Below are positions 32,947 through 45,985 of a stretch of 64,000 bases of DNA, piece by piece. The stretch's first letter is position 1. Every line of letters starts with the position of its first letter. The notes below the pieces were generated by a model, which saw nothing but the letters and a program-made list of their open reading frames with translations, had not been told where the DNA came from and did not search any database. The position numbers were made by a program, and so were the translations under genes. Source of the DNA: Myxocyprinus asiaticus (lineage: Eukaryota > Chordata > Actinopteri > Cypriniformes > Catostomidae); NCBI RefSeq assembly GCF_019703515.2, contig NC_059373.1:19678281-19742280 (forward strand). Reading direction: 5' to 3'.

Positions 32947-35900
32947 AATCAAAATCAAATCACTTTTATTGTCACACAACCATATACACAAGTGCAATAG
33001 TGTGTGAAATTCTTGGGTGCAGTTCTGAGCAACATAGTAGTCGTAACAGTGATGAGACATATACCAATTTACAATAAACATCAGATTTACACAACACAAT
33101 TTACCTATCTAATATACACATAATTACACACAACACAATATACAAATAATAATATACAATGTACAGTATACAATACACATAATATAGAATACACATTATA
33201 CAATAAAAATAGTATATATAGTATATATCAAATATACAGTAGGTTGTATTGTACTGTAATGACATCCAGGCTGTCGGTTGATAGTAAGTTGCCAGTGCGT
33301 TGTTAAGAGAGAATATAATTTATGACAGTCCGGTGTGAGATAATAAGAGTAATAAAGGGCAGTGCTGATGTATTTGATCGTGAGAGATCAAGAGTTCAAA
33401 AGTCTGATTGCTTGGGGGAAGAAGCTGTCATGAAGTCGGCTGGTGCAGGTCCTGATGCTGCGATACCACCTGCCTGATGGTAGCAGTGAGAACAGCCCAT
33501 GGCTCGGGTGGCTGGAGTCTCTGATGATCCTCCGAGCTTTTTTCACACACCGCCTGGTATATATGTCCTGGAGGGAGGGAAGCTCACCTCCGATGATGTG
33601 TCTGGCAGATCGCACCACCCTTTGCAGGGCTTTGCGGTTGTGGGCGGTGCTATTGCTGTACCAGGCAGAGATGCAGCCAGTCAGGATGCTCTCTACAGTG
33701 CAGGTGTAGAACCATGTGAGGATGTGGTGGTTCATTCCAAACTTCCTCAGCTGTCTCAGGAAGAAGAGGTGCTGATGAGCCTTCTTCACAACAGCCTCAG
33801 TGTGGACGGACCATGTGATTTCCTCAGTGATGTGGACACCCAGGGACTTGAAGCTGCTGACTCTCTCCACCGGTGCTCCATTGATGGTGATGGGGCTGTG
33901 TTCTCTTTCTCTTCTTCTGAAGTCCACCACAAGCTCCATTGTCTTACTGACGTTGAGGGAGAGGTTGTGCTCCTGACACCAGCATGTCAGAGTGTGCACC
34001 TCCTCTCTGTAGGCTGTTTCATCACTGTCAATGATCAGACCTACCAACGTCGTATCATCAGCAAACTTAATGATGGCATTGGAGCTGTGTGTTGCCACAC
34101 AGTCATGTGTGTACAGAGAATACAGGAGTGGGCTGAGAACACAGCCCTGTGGGGCTCCAGTGTTGAGGGTCAGTGATGAGGAGATGTTGCTGCCCATTCT
34201 AACCACCTGGCGTCTGCTTGACAGGAAGTCCAGGATCCAGCTGCACAGCGAGCTGTTTAAGCCCAGAGCCCGGAGTTTCACATAAAGCTTGGAGGGCACT
34301 ATGGTATTGAATGCTGAGCTGTAGTCTACAAACCACATTCTCACATAAGTGTTCTTTTTTTCCAGGTGGGAGAGAGTAGTGTGTATTGTGGATGCAATGG
34401 CATCATCAGTGGAGCGGTTGTTGCGGTAAGCAAACTGCAATGGGTCCAGTGATGGAGGCAGCACAGACCAGATGTAATCTCTGATTAGTCTCTCAAAGCA
34501 TTTGCTGATGATGGGGGTCAGAGCAACAGGACCCCAGTCATTTAAGCAAGTGATTTTGGATTACTTTGGAACAGGAACAATGGTGGACGTTTTAAAGCAT
34601 GTGGGGACCACAGACAAGGAGAGGGAAAGGTTGAAAATGTCCGTAAAAACACCAGCCACTTGGTTCGCACACGCTCTGATGACGCGGCCCGGAATGCCGT
34701 CTGGACCCGTGGGTTTGCAGATATTCACCTGTCGTAAGGAACGGGTTACATCCGCTACAGAGACGGAGAGTGAACTAACCTCTGTAGCTTCGGCAGCGAG
34801 AGCTCTCTCCGCGAGGGCGGTGTATATTTAGCTCATCCGGGAGAGAGGCAGCGGTGTTCATGGCAGAGTTTTTATTCCCTTTAAAGTCCGTGATGATGTT
34901 AATTCCCTGCCACATGCTTCTAGAGTTGGTGGTGTTAAACTGTCCTTCAATCTTGTCCCTGTACTGGCGTTTTGCTGTTCTGATCGTTTTTCGGAGGGCA
35001 TAACTGGCTTGTTTATGCTCCTCCGCGTTCCTGGAATTAAAAGCGGAGGTCCGCGCATCAAGTGCCGCGCGAACATCCCTATTAATCCAAGGTTTCTGGT
35101 TTGGGTAGAACCGTATTGTTTTGGTCGGAACGACGTCCTCTACGCATTTTCTGATGAAACACATTACGCTATCAGCATAAAGCTCGATGTCGTCATCAGA
35201 GGCAGACTGGAACATCTCCCAGTCTGCGTGATCAAAACAGTCTTGTAGCGTAGAGTCTGATTGGTCCGACCAGCACTGGATCGTTCTGAGGGTGGGTGCT
35301 TCCTGTTTCAGTTTCTGCCTGTAAGCGGGCAGAAGCAGAATGGAAGAGTGGTCCGATTTACCAAATGGTGGGCGGGGGAGGGATTTGTAGCCATCCCCGA
35401 AGGGAGAGTAGCAATGGTCCAAAACACGGTCCCCTCGTGTGTTAAAACTAATGTGTTGGTGGTATTTTGGTGCAACTGATTTGAGATTGGCTTTGTTAAA
35501 GTCCCCGATCACAATGAACGTGGCCTAAGGGTGCGCGGTTTCCTGCTTGCTTATAATCCCGTACAGTTCCTTGAGTGCCTGGTCTGTGTTGGCTTGTGGC
35601 GGGATGTACACAGCAGTGATTATGACCGCTGTGAATTCCCTCGGTAGCCAGAATGGTCAACACAGAAGCATAAGAAATTCCAGATCAGGAGAGCAGAAAG
35701 ACTTGATAGAATGTATGTTCCTCTGATCACACCAGGATTTGTTGATCATAAAACATACACCACCACCTCTGCTTTTACCTGAGAGGTCTTTCGCTCTGTC
35801 CGCTCGGTGCACGGAGAACCCTGTGGGTTTAATGGATGAGTCATCCAAGTTTCTGTAAGGCAGATAATGCAGCAGTCCCTCATCTCTCATTGGAAAGAGA

Positions 35901-36240
35901 TCCACGCTCTCAGCTCGCAGAGCTTGTTATCCAGAGACTGAACATTTGCCAGTAGAATACTGGGTAGCGGGGGTCGATTTGCGCAACGTCTTACTCTGAT
36001 AAGAACGCCAGCTCTGTTTCCCCTTTTCCTTTTGCGTTTCCGCGGCTGGGCAGCCCAGACAAAGGGCTCCGCTGCCGTGTTTCTAAACAGCAGGTCGGCA
36101 TCGAGGAATTTGAAGTCCGGTTTATGGTGTGTAATTGCAGATCCAATGTCCAAAAGTGTTTGTCTGTTGTAGACAATAAGGCAGACAACATCCAAGACAA
36201 AAAACATAAGAATTGTAAACAAAACAAATATACTTAATGT
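32947..36240 (-). mobile_element. L2/CR1-group LINE, nearly full length
   Basis: The 3' end on the minus strand reads GTGACAATAAAAGTGATTTG followed by repeated TGATTT units, the tail type of L2-like LINEs. Upstream are the reverse transcriptase, endonuclease pieces and a short 5' region. The length is about 3.3 kb. It is inserted into a MITE copy. Confidence 0.88.
33388..36222 (-). pseudogene. L2-like LINE polyprotein (endonuclease + reverse transcriptase), broken
   Basis: Pieces in order on the minus strand: 35887-36222 with LLANVQSLDNKLCELR (endonuclease start), 35657-35905 with SGKSRGGGVCFMINKSWC, 34775-35512 with IGDFNKANL and the SDHSS endonuclease end, and 33388-34464, an open frame with the reverse transcriptase. 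The RT shows [51 protein letters not shown] and FADDTTLVG (catalytic FADD), then [15 protein letters not shown] and the C-terminal [12 protein letters not shown]. Frames change between pieces, so it is inactive. RT motifs place it with L2/CR1-like elements rather than L1. Confidence 0.9.
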
Positions 36241-36244
36241 ATTA

Positions 36245-36345
36245 TATAATTTTACTCGAGTAAATATATCTTGTTTTAAGGATGTTTAGATAGATTTTTT
36301 ACTGGAAAACAAGACAAAAATACTAAGAAAATTTAGCACTGTTCA
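36245..36345. mobile_element. right piece of the MITE split by the L2-like LINE
   Basis: ATCTTGTTTTAAGGATGTTT and ACTGGAAAACAAGACAAAAA match the right arm flanking DIRS-1; it ends near GCACTG. Confidence 0.7.
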
Positions 36346-37270
36346 CTAGCAGCAATAATACAGTCATTGGACATCAAAAGCCAACTTTTTAGTTAATAAA
36401 TTGATTAGTATCTTTAAAAAGGCTGAAATGTTTCACTCAAGCCTTGATTAGTCTGATTGCCAGTACTGCTGGAAAAGGATCTCTGTTCTGTGATTAACAA
36501 TCAGTCAGTCCTGAATACTAACAGAGAGGCAGGAGTGCATTGCTGTTCAAACACTCGCCTATTTCAATCAGAGCCACAAGGCCGACCTCTGAACCATCTT
36601 TCTTTCTCTCTCTCTCCCATAGTCATGTGTCAGGGACACGCTCCTCAGACCAGTGCTTCATTACTGGGCTAATGAACATGAGCTGGGGTCACCACAACAA
36701 GAGGGTAATAACTCCACTATGAAGCCATTAATCAGAGACTTAATGAAGTATTGTAACCTGAAACCTCAGCTCATGAGAGCAATCCCACCAATAGCCAATC
36801 ACAGCCATCTCTGGCCTCTCTGTACACTGCAAGCCTGTTTTTATCAGACTTGTCTACTGTGGTATCATCACTGTGTCCAGCAGCAACCTATGACTACAGA
36901 ATCGATCTGTCCTTAAGGATATCAAGTCTAAAGGCTTGAAGGGCTAGTTCAGCCAAATAGGAAAATTTTTCATGTTGTTCCAAACCCATATTACTTTATT
37001 CTTACATGGAACACAAAAGGAGCAGAATGTTAGCCTCACCATTCACTTACACTGCATATTTTTTCCATACAATGAAAGTGAATGGTGATGAGGCTCACAT
37101 TCTGCCTAAAATTTACTTTTCAGGAAAATGCAGTACCAAAAATTGTAATCATATAAAAGTAAACAAAATGTTCTTACATTCAAACATTGTCATCTGTTAA
37201 TACTACTGTGAACTGTATAGGCCCAAAAATATAATTTCTATGGTTTTGTATTCTCTGCAGTCGATAATGT
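36346..37270. other. intron with a fold-back MITE fragment
   Basis: Intron sequence without genes. Positions 36937-37110 resemble the TTAAAGG-type fold-back MITE (GGGCTAGTTCAGCC, TGTTCCAAACCCATATTACT) and contain an internal inverted pair around 37045-37095 (CTCACCATTCACTT / AAGTGAATGGTGATGAG). Confidence 0.65.
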
Positions 37271-40245
37271 ATTGGTTACTGTCATAACCTCCATTCCCTG
37301 ATGGAGGGAACGAGACGTTGTGTCGATGTAGTGACACTAGGGGTCGCTCTTGGGAGTTTTTTTTGGTTTTGCGCTGAGGAGCCGAGACAGGGTCCCGGCC
37401 ATTTCAGCGGGTAGCTCAGCGTTGTGGCAAGAGGGACACAAAGTCTCAGTCCCTCCATCAGGGAATGAAGGTTACAAAAGTAACCAAGACGTTCCCTATC
37501 TGTCACTCACTCAACATTGTGTCGATGTAGTGACACTAGGGGTCCCTATACGAAACACCACAACAAGCTGAACTCTGTTACGTGGACTGGCGGTTCAGGT
37601 GCAGGCAGACCACTGCATAGCAAGTGCACTCGGCCCCCACGTAACCTCCCCCAGTGCCCCACGAGTGTCGTATGGCCCCTCGCACCCCGGGGACAAGACA
37701 AACTCATAGTGGGTACAGGCCGCACCAGCCGTGGCCTCTTCTTTTTTCTCCCACAAAAATGGAAAATCATTCAGCTGATGCAATATGCGTCCACGTCGGG
37801 GTGGGGGGGTGGGGGGGGTGTACTTTCCCAAGGGGAAAGACACCGCAGAGACCACACCCTGCCCGAAGGGGATGTAACATGTGGAGAACATGTCACATGG
37901 ACTTACCTACCGGTAGTATCGCATGTGGAAGAAGTCCCGTGGTAGGTCCTTCCCGGGGGGAGGAGCTCTACAAACACGGCGACTGGTGGTAGAGGGAGCT
38001 CTGCCCAAGGAAGATGCGGATTTATCAACAGGAAAACCGTACAGTGGAAAATACATCACATGGGGTTACCCACGGGTAACCAGCACATGTGGAGCACCTA
38101 CCCCAGTACAGGGCATACTAGCACACGTACTGAGCTGGCATCAAATTTCTCAGCCAAATTCACCTTCCACAAGGCTAAAGAGGAAAGACATCCAGGGTTC
38201 ACCATCTCGTGAACTCGCATGGGGAAAAAAAGCGCACGTCTTCCCCTCCGGGAGGGGAAAGGCACTGTACGCAAACAAATGGTACACCCAGCCAGCTGCC
38301 CCGCATACTTACCTGTTCGTACCTGACAACACACGGGATGAGACCGGTTCAACCCGGAGATTATAAAATCTCGAAGGTATTGGGTGTTGCCCAGCCCGCT
38401 GCTCTACAGATGTCTGCTAGAGAGGCACCGTTAGTCAAGGCCCAGGAGGCAGCCACACTCCTAGTGGAGTGTGCTCGTAGTCCCAAAGGGGGCGGCATGT
38501 CCTGGGCCTGGTACGCCAAAGCGTTGGCATCCACGACCCAGTGGGCGATCCTCTGTTTGGAGACAGCCCTCCCTTTCCGCTGTCCTCCAAAGCAGACAAA
38601 GAGCTGCTCAGAGCGTCTAAAGCTCTGCGTGTGGTCCAAGTAGATGCGCAAAGCGTGCACCGGACACAGCAACGACAAGGCTGGGTCTGCCTCCTCCTGG
38701 GGCAGTGCTTGCAGGCTCACCACCTGATCCCTAAAAGGGGTCATGGGAACCTTGGGCACATAGCCCGGACGGGGTCTCAATATCACGTGAGAGTACGCCG
38801 GACTGAACTCCAGGCAGGTGTCACTGACAGATAACGCCTGTAGGTCCCCAACCCTCTTGATGGACATGAGTGCAGTTAGGAGGGCATTCTTCAATGAGAG
38901 AGCCTTTAGCTCAACTGACTCTAGGGGCTCAAACGGGGCTCTCCGCAGGCCCAGCAGGACCACGGGAGATCCCACGAGGGAATGAGGTGCAGCCTAGGAG
39001 GATTCAACCTCCTCGCGCCTCTAAGGAACCTGATGATCAGGTTGTGATTCCCGGGGGACTTACCATCAGGAAGAACACCAATTTGCGAACAAACGCCACT
39101 TCAAGGTATACAGGCACCTCGTAGAGGGAGCCCTGGCCTGAGTGATCGTGTCTACCACCGCTGGTGGTAGGCCACTTAGGTCTTCCGCGTCTCCCTCAGG
39201 GGAACTTGCCAGGGAGGGGCTGTCGCGAGGAGCGTGAGCTGAAACTGTTTCAGTGGGACAGCTGTTCTCTGAATGACTTCAGGCAGTTCAGGATCCGACT
39301 GCACGCGAGAGTCTAACTCCATCCCGAGAAAAGAGACGCTCTGAACTGGGGAGAGCTTGCTCTTTTCCCAGTTGACCCGAAGCCCCAACCGGCTGAGGTG
39401 CCTGAGCACCAGGTCCCTGTGCACACACAACAGGTCTTGAGAGTGAGCTAGAATCAGCCAGTCATCAAGATAATTGAGGACGCGAACACCCACTTCCCTT
39501 AGCGGGGCAAGGACTGCCTCTGCGACTTTCATAAAGACGCGAGGCCACAGGGACAGACCGAAGGGGAGGACCTTGTACTGATACGCCTGGCCCTCGAAGG
39601 CAAACCGCAGAAAGGGTCTGTGCCGAGGTAAAACCGAGACGTGGAAGTACACGTCCTTCAGGTCTACTGCCGCGAACCAATCTTGATGTTGGACGCATGA
39701 CAGAATGCACTTCTGCATCAGCATCTTGAACGGGAGTCTGTGCAAGGCCCGGTTCAGCACTCGCAGGTCCAAGATTGGCCACAACCCACCGCCTTTCTTT
39801 GGCACAATGAAGTAGGAGCTGTAGAACCCCTTCTTCATCTCGGCTGGAGGGACAGGCTCTATCGTGTCCTTCTGCAGAAATATCATGACCTCCGCATGCA
39901 GGGCAGTGGTGTTCTCGACCCTCACCGAGGTGAAGCAGATGCCGCTGAGCCCGGGCAGGCGCCTGGTGAACTGAATCGCATAGCCGAGTAGGATCGTCCT
40001 GGCCAGCCAGCACGACGGATTGGAGAGCGCAATCCACACCTCCAAACTCCGAGCCAGGGGCATGAAGGGGACAATCGCATCTGACGTACCTGCGGGTGGG
40101 GCCTCACGGCGGGGCAGAGCAGGAGTTGCCACGTCGAGGAGCCTTGGTTCCTGAGCTCGTGGCTGTGCTGAGAGAAAGGTCAAAGCACTTACCTTGCTCC
40201 GCGTGCCCACCATAGGACCGGTCAGCGACGGGGAGGAAAGTGAAC
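37271..40245 (-). mobile_element. DIRS-type retrotransposon (DIRS-2), deleted copy
   Basis: The left end and an internal complementary region are present: the junction AGTAACCAAGAC|GTTCCCTATC at 37490/37491 is the same as in DIRS-1. The ~115 bp of the terminal repeat holding the TATA box are missing after CTCTTGGGAG (37355). The gag region and 5' end are absent beyond about 40245. Internal deletions remove RNase H and the start of the recombinase. The family is the same as DIRS-1, but the copy is not functional. Confidence 0.92.
38361..38975 (-). pseudogene. DIRS-2 tyrosine recombinase, truncated at both ends
   Basis: An open frame of 204 codons covers the catalytic domain: Arg of SIKRVGDLQAL and the His/Arg of RAHSTRSVAASW are present. 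The N-terminal core-binding region has deletions upstream (about 100 bp missing near 39075). At the C-terminus, one missing base near 38375 makes the frame end in NTFEIL and stop, so the catalytic Tyr (ARFYNL in DIRS-1) is out of frame. It has CAG where DIRS-1 has its stop. Confidence 0.9.
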
Positions 40246-40258
40246 ATCCTTGTGACAT
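39176..40258 (-). pseudogene. DIRS-2 reverse transcriptase, RNase H deleted
   Basis: The RT part is well preserved: FIVPKKGGGLWPILDLRVLN, AAVDLKDVYFHV and NYLDDWLILAHS are all present. Just after SFLGMELDS and a short stretch (QRTAVPLKQFQ), the sequence jumps to the end of pol (LTLLATAPPW region). Compared with DIRS-1, about 870 bp holding the RNase H domain are gone (junction near 39240), with a smaller loss near 39290. The first residues differ from DIRS-1 because homology ends near 40245. Confidence 0.88.
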
Positions 40259-40296
40259 TTTAGTCAGTGTGAACCATGTTTATCCTCGTTGCATGT

Positions 40297-40309
40297 TCAG
40301 TTGAATTTC
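40297..40309 (+). repeat. target site duplication of L1-2 (left copy)
   Basis: TCAGTTGAATTTC is repeated exactly at 46112-46124 and defines the L1-2 insertion. Confidence 0.93.
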
Positions 40310-40405
40310 TTGTTATTAACATTTTTTATTGATTCCAAGACAGACAAAAATAAATGTAACCACAAAATTATACATTAGGAATCAACTTAAAACCCTTTAT
40401 AACCC

Positions 40406-40441
<36 letters not shown>

Positions 40442-40656
40442 AATATAAAATAACTAAATACCCACATATAAACAGACACACAAATAGTACATACAAAAAA
40501 AAGACAAAGTTCAACATATAGGAAAAAAATAAAAATAAATATGGTCTCCCTCCACTGCCCCACACTAGGACCTCTCCAAATGAGACAAATAACTGCCCCA
40601 TTTTCTGCCATAACTCGACAGGTTCCCCAGCAGTCTGGAAATCATCTCCTCGAAAG

Positions 40657-43600
40657 CTACCACTCACGAAATAAGGGTGCATCAGTTGACTTCCAACCCC
40701 TAAGGATTAGCTGTCTGCCAATCATCATGCTGGTTAGGACCCAGCGTTTCATATATTTATCTCCTACATTCAGGACCCCTCCATCACCCAAAATACAAAG
40801 TCTGGGGCAAAATGAAAACTGAGTGTCCAGTACGTCACACACAAAACGCTGGATCCTCAACCAAAATTCCTGAATCTTAATACAACCCCAAAAAACATGG
40901 GTTGTGTCCCCGTCTTCTGAATGGCATCGCCAGCAGGTGGATGAGTCTTTAAGACCAAGCCTATACAATAGAGGGGGTCCAGTAGAACCGATGCAAAATC
41001 TTAAATTGCATCAGACGGATCCTTGCATCTCTAGATGCAGACCTGATGCTTTTTAGGATCCTAGCCCACTCTCCCTCCTCCAATAACAAATTTAAATCTT
41101 TCTCCCATAATCTTTTGAGAGAATTTAAAGCTCCGTCCCTCAGACTCTGAATTAACAGGGAGTAATACACTGATGCCTCATGACCCTTCCCAAAAGCAGC
41201 AATCACCACTTCCAGATTATCTGCCACTCAAGGGGGGGGGGTGTATGCTACTCCCAAAAACAAAGCAGAGCAGGTGGCGCAGCTGTAAATACTCATAAAA
41301 TTGAGATCTGGGAATCCCAAAATTTTAAATCAAATTTTCAAAAGATCTCAATACTCCACTCTCATACAGGTCACCAAGTGTATTAACCCCCCTCACAATC
41401 CAATCTGACAAACAGAAAGGGGACTTATTAATACATATTTTAGGGTTCAGCCATATGCTCGTGGCTACGTTTAAATAAATATCAGAATTAAACACTCTGG
41501 ACACTTTTGTCCATATCGAGTGCAAATGTAAAATGACGGGGTGCGACTTAACCTCTCTGGCTAGTTTAATCGAAAGGCTTTGCAGTGGTGAGATAGGGGC
41601 AAGAACTTGCTTTTCAATACAAAACCAGGGACGAGCTCTCTCAGGTGGAAGCGACCAATGAGCCAAATGTCTAAGACTGAATGCATAATAATAAAACAAA
41701 ATCTTCGGTAGGCCTAACCCACCTTTGTCAATCAGCCTATGTAACTTATTGAAATTTAACCTGGGACATTTACCATTCCAAATGAAGGACTTCGCTATGC
41801 TATCAAATTGCTTGAAATAATAGAGGGGGACATCTACGGGGAGAGACTGCAGTAAGTAATTGAATTTTGGAATACAATTCATTTTAATAACATTAACCTT
41901 CCCAATCATTGATAAGTGTAATGAAGCCCACCTGTCCACATCATTCGAAAACCTTTTTAATTAAGGGATCAAAATTAACTCTGACTAAATCAGACAAATT
42001 TGCTGGGAATAAAATCTCCAAATACTTAATGCCCTGTTTGGGCCACTGGAAGGCACCCGGCTGGAAGGCCGTTACTGGACAGTACGCTGTCAAAGCCAAA
42101 GCTTCGGATTTAGACCAATTGACTTTGTATCCTGAGAATTTGGAAAAGGAGTTAATAATTCTGTGGAGGCAAGGCATAGATCTAGTAGGGTCGGAGATGA
42201 ATAATAAAATATCATCTGCGTAAAGCAGAAGCTTATGCGCCACACCACCTGCCGTCACCCCTGGAAAATCATCCTCTTTTCTTATTGCAGCTGCTAATGG
42301 TTCCAGGGCAAGACAGAACAATAATGGGGAAGGAGGGCAACCCTGCCGGGTGCCCCTATCCAGAGTAAAATAATCTGAAATTAACCCATTTGTTTGCACC
42401 GCTGCTACAGGGTGTCTATAAAGTAACTTAATCCAACCAATAAATGTACTCCCAAACCCATACATTTCCAAAATCTTAAAAAGATAATCCCATTCTACCA
42501 TATCAAACGCTTTTTCGGCATCAAGAGAGATGGCAGCGACCGGAGATTGATCATTCGCAACTGACCACATGATATTGATGAGACGCCTAATATTATCAGA
42601 AGAGCTACGGCCTCGAATAAACCCCACCTGATCAATATGTATAAGTGATGTCATAACTTTACTTAATCGATTAGCCAGAATTTTGGACAAAATTTTTACA
42701 TCTAACTGGATCAGGGAAATTGGACGGTCACTTTTACACTCGCTTGGATCTTTGTCCTTTTTAAGAATCAGACTGATCCGGGCTTGCGTCATGGTTGGAG
42801 GAAGCTTTCCGTTCTTCAATGTTTCCGTATAAACTTCTAACAAAAGTGGAGCCAGTTCTGTAGCATAAGATTTGAAAAACTCAGAGGAAAAGCCATCAGG
42901 CCCCGGAGCCTTGCCTGTAGGCAAGGCCTTAATTACCTCATCAAGCTTCTCCAAGGTTATCTCAGACTCAAGATAATTGTTTTGCACAGTCGTCAGTTTA
43001 GGGAGATCTAATGGTTCCACAAAGTTCCTAATATATTCATCAGTGGATGAAGACCTGGAACTATAGAGATCAAAATAGAATTCTTTAAAAGCATTATTAA
43101 TATCAATGGCTGAGGTAAATATTTCACCACCACCAGATTTCACTGAGGAAATGGTAGAAAAAGACTCTCTCTGCTTTATATATCTAGCCAAAAGTTTTCC
43201 TGCTTTGTCCCCCGACTCAAAGTATGACTGTCTTGCCCTGAATAACCAAAACTCCACTTTCCGTGACAAAATAGTATTGTATTTATATTTCAATCGGGTC
43301 AATTCTCTGAGGCCATCAGCTGACATATGGCGCTTCAGCTCTGCCTCGGCACTTTTAATATTTCCTTCCAACTTCACAAGTTCTTGTGCTTTGGATTTTT
43401 TAATGAACGAGGCATACTGTATGATCCGACCCCTAAGAACCGCCTTAAGTGCCTCCCAAGCCACACCCACAGAGGATACTGAGGACCAGTTGGTCTCCAT
43501 ATAAACATTGATTTCAGTCTTTAACATTTGTTGGAAATCAGGATTTTGCAAAAGAGACACATTAAGGTGCCAACTATATGATTTCTTTTTCTCTGTATAT

Positions 43601-44312
43601 GGCAACACCTCTAAACTCACCAGAGCGTGATCTGAGACTAAGATATTTCCAATTGAGCAATCAACAACAGATGAAATGAGGGACTTGGACACCAAAAAAC
43701 AAATCTATTCTAGAATAAATCTTATGGACTGATGAAAAAAAATGTATAGTCCCTACCGGATGGGTTCAAAAGTCTCCAAATATCTGTAAGACCAAGATTT
43801 TTACACATCCTGTGAAGCGTCAATGTTGCTCTAGGGGGTTTACACACTTTTGCTTCACTATGATCAAGGACTGCGTCCATCAAAAGATTAAAGTCTCCTC
43901 CCAATGTTATATCATGAGGGGTGCCAGCGGTTTGCAGCATCCCTTCAAGATCTATAAAAAAGCCCTGATCATCAGCGTTAGGTGCATAAATATTAGCCAA
44001 AATCAACCTTTGCCCTTGAATTTCAGCTAAAACAATAATGACTCTTCCTAATTTATCTTTAGTCTGTTTGAGAAATTTGAATTGTTGATGTTTATTTACC
44101 AATATAATAACTCCCTTGCTCTTACTTGAGCCAGCACTAAAAAAAACATGTCCACCCCATATCTTCCCAAATTTTTCAGCTTCCTGCAGGGAGAGATGTG
44201 TTTCTTGAAGAAACACTATATCATATTTCTTACGTTTAAGAAAAGTAATAACCTTCCTTCTTTTTATGGGGTGTCCCAACCCATTCACATTCCATGTAGA
44301 GAGACAATCCAC
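40657..44312 (-). pseudogene. L1-2 ORF2 (endonuclease/reverse transcriptase), few breaks
   Basis: The endonuclease (43722-44312) starts MDCLSTWNVNGLGHP and shows FLQETHLS, NIYAPN and LGGDFNLL. After a break near 43700 a single frame of 584 codons (41941-43695) covers SDHALVSLEV, the linker and most of the reverse transcriptase: SLDAEKAFDMVEWDYLF, GTRQGCPPSPLLF and LLLYADDILLF. After one shift near 41940 the frame continues (41325-41939). The C-terminal zinc-knuckle-like CWRCHSEDGDTTHVFWGC lies in 40657-40968. Only a handful of indels and stops separate these pieces, so the copy is better preserved than L1-1. Confidence 0.92.
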
Positions 44313-45130
44313 TCATATTAACATTTGACATTTTGATATAGAAGAAAAAATAAATTGTGTGTCAAAAACAAAATTATACAGACCACATTCCCCATGAAAC
44401 AATCAAACCCCGAACTTCCCCCCGAACAAAACAAACAGAAAAAAGAAAAACGTGCGCATCAACCCCATGCACGTAAGCGCCAACCAGTGACAATCCCTTT
44501 AAACTCAAAAGGTCCATGAACGCCCACGAGCCCCCACGACAACTTTGCCATCGGATTGCTCAATTTTGCCTCACAAATTTGTGAAAAGAATGAACACAAA
44601 GGACATGTAGATTAATTCACAGAACTGTCTCAAAGGTGTGATCTTCCACAAAACAAATTCCAGCTGATATAAACCGTTCAGATTCCTCTGACAGACAGAC
44701 GAGTGTTCCGTGAGCCAGCTGTTATGAGTTCAATGGATGACGTAATCATTCCAATGTCCCGTAAAAATACTCAACAAAACAAACTACAGCCAGCAGGAGG
44801 AATAAGCACAGCTGTTCCAAAGCAGTGTTAATCAACAGAACAAGCTCCAGCTGCTAGGCGGAACACAAATGAAACAAAACCGGCATCCCGGTTCCCCGGG
44901 TGGTCGAGTCAATTCAATCGGAGGCCGCATAAAAGTATATACCATGCCTAACACAATCCGTCAACTTTATAAAAGACATCCTTTGTGTGAGCATGTAGAT
45001 ATTTTGCGGTCATCCGTTGTGTCCACTCTCAAACTTCAAAGCAAAGTAATATTTCATCAATGCAAAAGTTTCTTTAAGGAAAAGTGTTATTCAAAAACAA
45101 GCTCCAGCCGCTCGGCGGAGCCAACGCAGT

Positions 45131-45985
45131 TTACTCAGCCATTGATTCAATAAAAGACATTGCCTGATTGGGACATACAAATACTTTGCGACCAACCTTC
45201 ATTTCTATTCTCAGTTTGGCAGGGAACATCAGAGCAAAAGTTATCTTTTTCTGATGTAAGAGTTTCTTGCATTCCTTGAACCGATCGCGTTTCTCTCTTG
45301 TCGAGTTCGCAAAATCCGGGAACAAGAAAATATTATGGTTCTTCCAAGAAAGCTTCCCTTTGCTCCTCGCCTGGCGCAACACAAGATCTTTATCGGATGA
45401 TCTCAGAAATCTGGCCAGAATTGATCGGGACTTGTCTCCCTCAGCAAATCTGTGAGCCGGGACTCTGTGAGCTCACTCGATTTCCAGCTTGTGGCCTGTT
45501 ATGTCGAGCAGCCTCGGGAAAAGCTCGTCTAGGAATTTCACCATATCTCTGCCCTCTTCATGCTCAGGAATTCCAACAATTCGAACGTTATTCCTGCGGC
45601 TTCTATTCTCAAGATCTTCAAGCTTTTCAAGGAGATGTTCCAAATCAACTTTGGTCGCAGGATTAGCGGTTAATTCCCTCTACGAAGATTCCAGAAAATC
45701 GATTCGTCTCTCAACATATGACACTCTTGTAACTATCTCCGAGAATTTAATTTCCATCGCCGTAATCGATCGACGTATTACAACGAGATCCTCCAAGTCA
45801 GCAAGAACCTTCGTCAACATCACCGACATGTTGGACAACTGATGCTGGATCACCTCTCCCGCCGTGCCATCCAAATCGAGTCCCTGGTCTGTAGGGCTGT
45901 CGGGGCTTTCATCCTGAACACGTAAGTGTCTTTTAATGTCTCCAGAGCCCGAGGATTTTGACTTATTTGCCATGTTTTGCCTCAA
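45131..45985 (-). pseudogene. L1-2 ORF1 with internal stops
   Basis: The frame starts MRQNMANKSKSSGSGD. It runs through a predicted coiled coil (MSVMLTKVLADLEDLVVIRR, then DLEHLLEKLEDLENRSRRNN), the VRIVGIPEHEEGRDM segment and the C-terminal domain with FPDFANSTREKRDRFKECKK, ending near 45131. In-frame stops occur at the GAG-to-TAG position near 45682 (codon after LESS) and at a CGA-to-TGA position near 45480. It contains the N-terminal part that L1-1 has lost. The product would be the RNA-binding chaperone of the L1 particle. Confidence 0.88.
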
